Origin: Henricia sp. BOLD:AAB3569
Taxonomy: Eukaryota > Echinodermata > Asteroidea > Spinulosida > Echinasteridae
Reading direction: 5' to 3'
Assembly: GCA_037783545.1 (NCBI GenBank)
Contig: JBBELK010000105.1
Coordinates: 1,364,001-1,428,000, forward strand
Length of the DNA stretch: 64,000 bases
Position numbers and translations under genes: made by a program. Positions within the stretch are counted from its first letter, which is position 1. Each line of letters begins with the position of its first letter. Below the pieces are notes generated by a model, which made no database searches, was not told the origin of the DNA, and saw only the letters and a program-made list of their open reading frames with translations. Positions 35,201 to 44,100 of this stretch are shown here, piece after piece.

Positions 35201-37892
35201 AAGAGAAAAGTCACCAAGACAACAGCCAAAAAATACTCAGAAAAAAGACATTCAATTGAGAGATGCTTCAAGTGAGGATGAAATTTCAGAAGCTTTGTCA
35301 GAGGTCACGGAAGCATCTAAGAAGCCAAGGAGTAAGACAGCAGGAGGGGTGTATGCTGAGGACTCGTCAGAGTCGGAATTGTTTTTTGAGTCTAGAACAA
35401 GTACCAGGACTGTACCTGATTCGCACTCGTCAGTCACAAGTGACGATGATACAAAACGAGGAAATTTAGTTCACAGCAAAACGTCAGAGTCTGACAGCCA
35501 TGGATCAAGGACTAAAGGAAGTCAAAGTTACAGCGATGATTTCCACTCTCGAGGAACGGACTCCGAAGTAGAAGATATCTCTAGAGACAATGATGAGAGG
35601 ACACAGACTGAATCAGTGACACACAGCCGGAGTTACACGTCATACACGGAGAGTAAGACAGTTACAAGAAGTCGTAGCACATCGATGAAGATGCGAAGAA
35701 AGACCAAAAAGAAAGACAATCTTAAAGATGTTGCAGTACAAGCAGATGGGGCTTCACTGTCCACTAGTCACTGGCTCAGAGGTATTGTATTGTTTACCAG
35801 AATCTGTTTAAAGTTGTAGATTTCTCTGAATAGTGCAGTTGATGTGCTCTTTTTGGAAAAGTATAAAATCGTGATTAAGACAAAATTGGGATTGTTTCTT
35901 AAAATGGCAACAGAAGTATTGACATTTCATCAAATATCCAAATCAACTTGACTTTTTCTATCCATGGAAGAGAAAATGGCTCCCTTTTCTTTTTCAGTGC
36001 CATATAAGCTCTATTCTATTTTCAAACATTTGATACTGATCGCAGTTGTTTGTATTGTTTATGAAAATTGTGGGGTTTTGGTGTAACTATTGCAGTCTCT
36101 GCGTTGTCTTAAAATACACAGATTTGGATCTGAGTGCTGTTGGCTCTGTTACTGGCATTGACCCCACACCAGTCGCCATGCATGTCGTCAATCCACAAGC
36201 TCTAGAAGGTAAACTTTCTCACTGACTTTTTCGCAAATACTGTTTGAATGAACTTGGACAAAGGGCAGAACTGCTTTATGGGAGGAATGTTTGATCGCTA
36301 TCCTTCACATATTGTTGTCTTTTGTCCAAGAGTATTTTTAAAAAGCTTATCTATTGGCAGCCATTGTTAGTAATTAAGACTTTCGTAAAGTTGTCACTTG
36401 GCCCTGAAAGTCAAATATGTGGACCTTGTGGGCAAGCCACAGGCTATATTTAAATGAACTGCCAAAATACCAATGTTTTGTCCCAGTTCATCATTTGTGA
36501 CATCTCGCTATACTTGTGGTGGCCTTGTGAATGCCTTGAGTACAACAGTGTCTTGAAGTTTACCATCAATGCTCTTCACTTGAAATGATTGTTTTACACT
36601 TGTAACTCACAGCTAATGTAATTTGATTGATTTCCCTTGGAGTTTGCATTCCATTGCTAAAACCATCCTATGGTATGCATTTCTGTGCATTTGTTGTCTT
36701 TATTTTAGAGACTGTCCAAAGTTGTCAACATTTTTACGGTTCTACAAAGCGTAGGAAGGGAAGATAATAATAATGGTGGATACTTATAAAGTGCACATAT
36801 CCGCCCCTGCGGGGGTGCTCCTGGCGCTGTTGCCATTATTACCGCTGCCATCAGGAAATCAGAACCATTTCGCTTCAACTAGGTGGCTAGCTACCTGGCC
36901 AAGGCGCACAACCCTATCAGCAGTTAGATTGTGGCATTTCCCCCTAAGGGGAGTTGCTGATCGCATAGGACTACATGCACTGGAAAATGTTGACATTTCA
37001 TAGAAGTGATGTAAAGTAGTATTTCGGGGGAGGGGGTGGGGTCTTTAAAAATTCTACTCTCTGTAGAACTGTGAAAATGTTGACAACTTTGGATAGCCCC
37101 TAACCATCTCAAATCTGCCACGATGCCACTTTCTTTTTGCATGATGGTCATTTGTGTTGATTTTCAGCTTTGACATCGTATAGTCCGAGCATCTTAGCCA
37201 TGAACGAGATGCTTCGGTCGCAGCTGAGACACACCCAAGAAACAATTCAGGCTTCATTGCAACTCCATCAGACTCTAGTTGAAAACATTGAGATGGATTA
37301 TAACTACACAACGCTGGAAGACACAAGGGAGGTATGTTTTAGTCATCTTAAAGATGTAAAATATTAAAAGAGAGACCATATAAAAGTGTTTACTAATTTT
37401 TCTTGTCAAATATGTTTTCCAATCAGACATTAAGTTGTAACTTATTTAGGATTGAAGACAATGGTATGGTGCCTAATCACCTTTGAAATGAAACGACCAA
37501 ACTTGGGATAAGGGGAAACATTGTAAGGGCCTCTGACTCACCAGGCAGACGCTGTACCAGCTGAGCTATGAGGGCCAATGGTATACTCCATCAGGTTTTT
37601 CCAATGAGCCTTATAGCTCAGCTGGTAGAGTGTATGCCTGGTAAGTCAGAGGTCTCAGGTTCGAATCCTAAATGAGGCCTTTACAATTTTGCTTTAATCC
37701 CAAGTTTGGCTATTTAGGAATAACATTTTTAGTTGTTAACCTTACTCTTGTCCAAACTAGCATCTAGCTCATCGATTCCAATTGATGTCTTTTCTCTATC
37801 TGCAGTATATCAGGAGACACAGACGACCCAAGCTTACTATGGAGCAGGCTCTTGACGAAGTTAGACGAGAAATAGAGGAGGGATACAGGTAG
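32215..37892 (+). CDS. C19orf44: C19orf44 homologue, 7 exons
   Basis: Function in the family is unknown. Exons: 32215-32376, 32796-33821, 33966-34146, 35005-35781, 36122-36208, 37168-37331, 37806-37892. All junctions are GT-AG and in frame, giving 827 residues (human about 657). The identification rests on the conserved C-terminal region (Pfam DUF4614, from memory). It runs VDPTP/IDPTPVAMHVV, then LTSYSPSILAMNEML, HTQETIQASLQLHQTL, YNYTTLEDTREYIRRHR and finally PKLTMEQALDEV. The rest is long, low-complexity and serine/acid-rich, with repeated [SN]RFLKKS motifs (also seen in the human protein). That suggests an intrinsically disordered phosphoprotein. No membrane segment or enzyme motif. The start ATG is the first in its exon, but the frame is open upstream to a possible acceptor, so a further 5' exon cannot be excluded. 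Confidence 0.9.
32572..32660 (+). mobile_element. tRNA-derived SINE fragment in C19orf44 intron 1
   Basis: AGTAGGTTCGAGTCCCACCC is a B-box-like block followed by a non-tRNA tail. No A box is retained. Confidence 0.4.
34186..34361. mobile_element. Fold-back MITE (GACGCTTGGTGGCAGCAAA family) in C19orf44 intron 3
   Basis: TGGGAGACGTTTGAGACGCT at the left pairs with AGCATCTCAAATGTCTCCCA at the right. Imperfect arms of about 75 bp; diverged relative of 25141-25299. It starts only about 40 bases after the exon 3 donor. Confidence 0.75.
34540..34830. repeat. Degenerate short repeats (CACTTCGCCC / GGGCGAAGTGG) forming a fold-back
   Basis: The left half carries several CCACTTCRYCC-like units; the right half carries GAGCGAAGTGG, GGGCGAAGTGG and GGGCGAAATGA. 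Outer arms TTCGTCTTGCGAGACG and TAGACGAAG suggest a palindromic element in C19orf44 intron 3. Confidence 0.55.
36800..36960. repeat. Dispersed repeat shared with the 3' flank of the same gene
   Basis: GCTGTTGCCATTATTACCGC, GCTGCCATCAGGAAATCAGA and the downstream AACCCTATCAGCAGTTAGAT match segments at about 37940-38060 and 38880-39000. Intron 5 therefore holds one copy and the 3' flank two. Confidence 0.7.
37450..37740. mobile_element. Two tRNA-derived SINEs in head-to-head orientation (C19orf44 intron 6)
   Basis: Right copy (plus, about 37606-37740): A box TAGCTCAGCTGGTAGAG, B box GGTTCGAATCC and ATGAGGCC pairing with GCCTTAT as a tRNA-like acceptor stem. Its tail CTTTAATCCCAAGTTTGG is shared with 25490-25680. 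Left copy (minus, about 37450-37577): CATAGCTCAGCTGGTACAGC but no B box. The anticodon stem is poor, so these are SINEs and not tRNA genes. Confidence 0.7.
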
Positions 37893-38786
37893 CAGGACCA
37901 CGCGGGATGTTTCTTGTCTATCGCATATATGTCTATTCTACAGGTGCTGTTGCCACTATTATTGCTGCCATCAGGAAATCACCAGAACCATTCAGCTTCA
38001 ACTAAGTGGCTACCCGGCCAAGGCTCACAACCCAATCAGCACTTAAGATTGTGGCATTCCTTCTAACAGCTCCCCAAATATTTGACGAAGCAATGCATAG
38101 TTCTGAGATTGCCCAATTAACCCCGCCCCTTGGATATTTTTGCTATGCCTCACACGCTATCGTCAAAATGGCGACACACACTGCACAAACCAATGGGACT
38201 TTCAACGGAAAGCACAAATTCATTGGAGTCCATAATGACATTGTACAATGAGCGCCCCTAGAGGAAGTAGGAGCGCCCCTAGAGCGAGTTCATAACGATA
38301 TCGTACAAGGAGCGCCCCTAGAGGAAGTAGGAGCGCCCCTAGAGTGAGTCCATAATGAAATCGTACAAGGAGCGCCCCTAGGGGAAGTAGGAGCGCCCCT
38401 AAGGCTAGTCCATCATGATATCGTACAAGGAGCGCCCCTAGAGGATGTAGGAGCGCCCCTAGAGCGAGTCCATAACGATATTGTACAAGGAGTGCCCCTA
38501 GAGCGAGTCCATAACGATATTGTACAAGGAGTGCCCCTAGAGGAAGTAGGAGCGCCCCTAGAGCGAGTCCATAACGATATTGTACAAGGAGCGCCCCTAG
38601 AGGACGTAAAGGAGCGCCCCTAGAGGACGTATAGGAGCACCCCTAGAGCACGTATAGGAGCGCCCCTAGAGCGAGTCCATAACGATATTGTACAAGGAGC
38701 GCCCCTAGAGGACGTATAGGAGCACCCCTAGAGCACGTATAGGAGCGCCCCTAGAGCGAGTCCATAACGATATTGTACAAGGAGCA
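37841..38786. repeat. Segmental tandem duplication, unit 1 (last C19orf44 exon end plus 3' flank)
   Basis: A segment of about 940 bp from GGAGCAGGCTCTTGACGAAG (inside the last coding exon) through the first minisatellite block is repeated from 38781 onward with few changes. Changes are an arginine CGA to CAA in the exon copy, a TAT loss and an eleven-base insertion GCTTGGGTTGA-like. See unit 2. Confidence 0.9.
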
Positions 38787-40442
38787 GGCTCTTGACGAAG
38801 TTAGACAAGAAATAGAGGAGGGATACAGGTAGCAGGACCACGCGGGATGTTTCTTGTCTATTGCATATGTCTATTCTACAGGTGCTGTTGCCACTATTAT
38901 TGCTGCCATCAGGAAATCACCAGAACCATTCAGCTTCAACTAGGTGGCTACCCGGCCAAGGCTCACAACCCTATCAGCACTTAAGATTGTGGCATTCCCT
39001 CTAACGGCTCCCCAAATATTGCTTGGGTTGACGAAGCAATGCATAGTTCTGAGATTGCCCAATTAACCCCGCCCCTTGGATATTTTTGCTATGCCTCACA
39101 CGCTATCGTCAAAATGGCGACACATACTGCACAAACCAATGGGACTTTCAACGGAAAGCACAAATTCATTGGAGTCCATAATGACATTGTACAATGAGCG
39201 CCCCTAGAGGAAGTAGGAGCGCCCCTAGAGCGAGTTCATAACGATATCGTACAAGGAGCGCCCCTAGAGGAAGTAGGAGCGCCCCTAGAGTGAGTCCATA
39301 ATGAAATCGTACAAGGAGCGCCCCTAGGGGAAGTAGGAGCGCCCCTAAGGCTAGTCCATCATGATATCGTACAAGGAGCGCCCCTAGAGGATGTAGGAGC
39401 GCCCCTAGAGCGAGTCCATAACGATATTGTACAAGGAGTGCCCCTAGAGCGAGTCCATAACGATATTGTACAAGGAGTGCCCCTAGAGGAAGTAGGAGCG
39501 CCCCTAGAGCGAGTCCATAACGATATTGTACAAGGAGCGCCCCTAGAGGAAGTAGGAGCGAGTCCATAACGATATTGTACAATGAGCGCCCCTAGAGGAA
39601 GTAGGAGCGCCCCTAGAGCGAGTCCATAACGATATTGTACAAGGAGTGCCCCTAGAGCGAGTCTATAACGGTATTGTACAAGGAGCGCCCTAGAGGAAGT
39701 CGGAGCGCCCCTAGAGCGAGTCCATAACGATATTGTACAAGGAGCGCCCCTAGAGGACGTATAGGAGCACCCCTAGAGCACGTATAGGAGCGCCCCTAGA
39801 GCGAGTCCATAACGATATTGTACAAGGAGCGCCCCTAGAGGACGTATAGGAGCACCCCTAGAGCACGTATAGGAGCGCCCCTAGAGCGAGTCCATAACGA
39901 TATTGTACAAGGAGCGCCCCTAGAGGACGTATAGGAGCACCCCTAGAGCACGTATAGGAGCGCCCCTAGAGCGAGTCCATAACGATATTGTACAAGGAGC
40001 GCCCCTAGAGGACGTATAGGAGCACCCCTAGAGCACGTATAGGAGCGCCCCTAGAGCGAGCCCATAACGATATTGTACAAGGAGCGCCCCTAGAGGACGT
40101 AAAGGAGCGCCCCTAGAGGACGTATAGGAGCGCCCCTAGAGCACGTATAGGAGCGCCCCTAGAGCGAGTCCATAACGATATTGTTCAGGGAGCGCCCCTA
40201 GAGGACGTATAGGAGCGCCCCTAGAGCACGTATAGGAGCGCCCCTAGAGCGAGTCCATAACGATATTGTTCAGGGAGCGCCCCTAGAGGACGTATAGGAG
40301 CGCCCCTAGAGCACGTATAGGAGCGCCCCTAGAGCGAGTCCATAACGATATCGTACAAGGCACCCATAGAGGACGTAGGAGCGCCCCTAGAGGGAGTCCA
40401 TAATAATAGTGCATGTACAAGGAGCGAGTCCATAACGATATT
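38225..40442. repeat. GC-rich minisatellite, compound units
   Basis: Built from GGAGCGCCCCTAGAGGAAGTA / GAGCGAGTCCATAACGATAT / TGTACAA blocks, with variant insertions of AGGAGCACCCCTAGAGCACG TATA. It is interrupted at 38781-39180 by the second duplication unit. Over thirty GCGCCCCTAGAG motifs. Minus-strand ORFs rich in LALGALLLPLG are artefacts. Confidence 0.93.
38781..39730. repeat. Segmental tandem duplication, unit 2, with a partial copy of the last C19orf44 exon
   Basis: Repeats 37841-38786 at an offset of about 940-946 bp. The exon copy keeps the last 17 codons and the stop but has no splice acceptor, so it is not used as an exon. The junction falls at GGAGC, a string present both in the exon (gaGGAGCagg in context ATGGAGCAGG) and in every minisatellite unit (aaGGAGCgcc). 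This points to microhomology-mediated or unequal exchange. Confidence 0.88.
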
Positions 40443-40505
40443 GTATATGCCACTTGGTTTTGGCTTGATGTTATTTTTAAAGAGCCGCCTTCAGAAAAAA
40501 ATGTT

Positions 40506-40511
40506 AATAAA
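40506..40511 (+). terminator. Candidate poly(A) signal AATAAA downstream of C19orf44
   Basis: The first clear AATAAA on the plus strand after the C19orf44 stop, but 2.6 kb away and beyond the minisatellite, in a short repeat that partly recurs at 42690-42790. It could instead belong to a transposon end. Confidence 0.2.
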
Positions 40512-40665
40512 TTGACTTGACTTTTATACTTCCTTGTACTGTGACTTTGTGTACATTATTTGTGCAAATGAAATTTGTTTATGTGGGTTTGCGGTAGCAC
40601 CATGTGAATCTCTTTTGTAAATGTGTGGTTTTGAAAAGAACCGGCGAGTGTGAACTCACCGAAAG

Positions 40666-40688
40666 ATGTTTTTTTTTTTTTTTTTTTT
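40666..40688. repeat. Poly-T run
   Basis: More than 20 T residues upstream of ST8SIA-A; possibly an inverted retroposon tail. Confidence 0.85.
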
Positions 40689-41102
40689 GCATTGTCTTCA
40701 CGCTGTTACGTAACCGTTTCGCGAGTACATGTCTATATTAATTGCATTTGGGACAAAATACGAAAACCTTATTATGAGAGCAGTTTTTTATTCTCGCGAA
40801 AAGACCGGTGTCATCTGTTTTTGTTTTTATTTTAGATTTGTTTTTATTGAATAGTTTGTTTTGCTATTGTTTTATTATTTTATTATTTTATTTTGTGACG
40901 CGCGTACGCATGCGCGTACATGTTTTTCGCGGCATTTTAATTTTGCGCATATTGTATACATTATGTGTACGTACAACATTAATGTACGTACGTACATGAT
41001 GTCAGAAACGGCATGCAAGTTCATAAAGATTTACAACACTGTCTGATTTTAGAAGGTGTTTCAAGATTTCCCCGCGTGCCAGGCTCCCTAAGTCAGGCAA
41101 TC

Positions 41103-44100
41103 ATGTTCTGGGGAAAACGGAAGACATTATTGTCCATTGTATCTTGCGGTTTACTCCTACTGTTCGTGGCGTCGATGCGGCAGGGAAATCGTCCGAACAA
41201 CACGAGGTCAACAGCAGCACCGCCGAGGCCGAGGAGCCGTGCGCGGGACGTGAAGAGGTCGCCATTCGCCTACGTCGTCGGCCACGGTCATCATGCACGG
41301 CGTGCCCCGGTGGCGGCGGTCAACTCCTTCAAGTACAGAATATTGGATAATGATAATGAGGCAGACGACCAGAACGCTTCATCAGCTGAGCAAAGGCTAA
41401 ATGGGTGAGGATGCCTGGGATTTAAGCCAAGATGATATTCATCCAAACTGTGAAAGTGAAAGTACAAAGTTCTACAAAAACATTTATTATTTTCAGCAAA
41501 GTCTAAGACATTCTCATATTATATACCCAGGACGATATGTGGCAGAGGGACTCCCCCCTAACGCCCCTATACCCCAAAACACTCTTTCCTTTTGTTAACG
41601 CATCACAACCCCCTAAAAACTGAAAGGAATTCCTTGAAAATTCCTTGGATGTTTGAGACACAATAGGGGAACAATGGTAGGGGCCCAGTCAGTTTGCCAC
41701 ATATCGTGCTGCATATGTATTCTCATCATGTACCACACACAGCCGCCATATTTTTTGCTCAGTTCCTTTATAATATTATAAGCTTAATGGTTTTATAATG
41801 CCAAAGATGTATGTGACAGGCAGTGACAGGGAGACTCTATATAGCTGTGTCACATTTTTAGTGTGGGCCAAAATTGATGCTGGGGGTCCCCTGGTAACAT
41901 TTCTTTTGCATACAGCCTATACTCATGATTATGCATGCAGATGTGGTTAAATTTGGTTGTCATAAATTATGCTCAGTGTTATAATCTGCACGAAATACTC
42001 AGACCATTGATGTACATCATTTTGTGACTGATTCAAGTAGGCCCATACTTGTTAGGTCAATTAAACACAAAAAATAAACAAAAATATTTATGCCAGGTTG
42101 GAATATTTTGTTTTAGCTGAAAATATTAATTATGATGGGAGGATGGTCTGTTTTTTTATTATTGTTTTACTCACTTGCATCTTAGTTATAAAAATGTAGT
42201 CATTGAAAAATTGGAAATTAGTTTTTGGAGGTAGGCCTATAAGTATAAGCTGATCAATTAAAGAGAAGAATGAATGATTCTATGAATTAAATGTTGAGAA
42301 TTTGTATTTTGCAGTGTGCTAAACTTTAACCTACATTTGGATCATGTTTTCATTTCAGGGACAGATTAGTAGACCCGCTTGGCATTCGTATCTTCTCCTC
42401 AGCACATGATCAACTGTTGTATTTATACAACAAAGTGCTTTCTGGACCATGGACTCCAAATGTCAAGAATCTTGCAATATTCAGGTATGCTGTCATATTC
42501 CATTTTAAATTTCAAATTCCATTTAAGTTCCATCTTTTAAATCCGAAATTCTGCCATTTTGTCAGTTTGTGAGAAATATGTAACTTCTGTGAATTTCTGT
42601 CATTTCTCTCAATCCTGACTCGTATTTGTATCCCCAGGGAGTTATTCTTGAGACAAACCAAAAATAAATTCACTTTACTTGTTTTATCTCCTTGTGACTT
42701 TGTTAACATTATTTGTGCAGGTGAAAGTTGTTTACTCATGTTTACAAAAGGGTGTTAAAATATTTTGCATTGTCTTCATACTGTTACATATGTTTATAAA
42801 AAAAAATGTAAATTCTGTGAATTTCTATTAATTTTTCTAAATTCCGACTGATTTTTCTCCCAGGGATTTATTCTTCAGACAAACCGATAACCTGACCGTC
42901 CAAGATGAACTCATCTTACACCGGAAGAATGTCAAGTTGGGCGACAGTCTTCCTTATGCTTTCACCAACACAATGAGCAAAGATGGCCAAAAATATTACT
43001 ACAATGTCACGCAGAAAACTCTGGCTGAACTACCGGAGGTGAGGACAGGATCAGTTTTGTCAATAAGAAACATTCGTTTAGACCCTTTACGTTGGCAGCC
43101 ATTTCCTCTTGAGCGCCCACTTGTGAGATGCTGACATGTTGAAATGTTAACCCGTGGACAGAACATCATATTGTGTGGAATTACCTACAGGGTATCTGTA
43201 GCTCTTTCTAATGCTCTTAATTGTCAATGTGCTAAGCTAGTGACACGCCCCCCTCTTCTTCCACTTGTTATTGATTTTTAAAATAAATGCTTAGCTTGCA
43301 CAACTTAAAAAAATATGGCATAAAGGGCATAACTTGCCTGCAATTATTGCAAGACGGTTGGGCAGCTTATGCAGGAAAACATATGCAGTTGTGTAATGTT
43401 CTGTGAAATTAGCACCCATTCCCAAGTATCTTTTTACTCCTGGGTGGAGAGAGGCAACTTCTGGCAAAGTGCCTTGCCCAAGGGCAAACGTACCATAGGC
43501 ACGGTACCATAGGCACGGTACCATAGGCACGGTACCATAGGCACAGTCTTAAAGGCCCAGTGGATCATTTGCAATGACCCCAAAAAGTAATCAACGAGTT
43601 TACAGGGGAAAAGTTCTGAAAGTAAAGATTGTATTAATAGCAACTATCCAATGAAAGGTTTTCGCTCAAAATGATATAATTTTACCAGAAAATAATCCGT
43701 AAAGATGAAATTATTTAGATCGTTTGCAAACGATTTACTTATTTTTAGTTCGCATCTACGCGGTCCAAAATGCATGGGCGCTGTGTACTCCGTGTGCGTG
43801 TTCCAACGCGATGCATTTTTATGGATCGCGCGCACACGCAGTATGTGCGCCACAGAGTGCATGACGCAAGCCACACAGTACCCGATCAACTGAGAACGAA
43901 TATTTGAAACACCCCGCCAAGACCAGAAAAACGCATATGGATTTTCATGTTTGTTTTAAACGTGGTACATGTGACGAAGCTGAAATTTCTTCGGATGAGT
44001 TTGTTGATGTCTTTCTTTCGATTTATAATGGTTTTATTCGCAGAATCGCTCAAAAACAGGGCCTTTAAGTTCAATGCACCAAACCGCTCAGCTACGGTAC

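Noticed and set aside
37607-37681. Possible tRNA gene (A and B boxes, GCCTTAT/ATGAGGC stem)
   Set aside because: The anticodon stem does not form, the first acceptor pair is weak and the sequence continues into a SINE tail shared with other copies.
38781-38832. A second terminal exon for the C19orf44 homologue
   Set aside because: The copy begins inside the exon, so it has no splice acceptor; it is a by-product of the segmental duplication.
39166-39582. Minus-strand ORF rich in LALGALLLPLG resembling a membrane protein
   Set aside because: Translation of the GC-rich minisatellite; hydrophobicity is a by-product.
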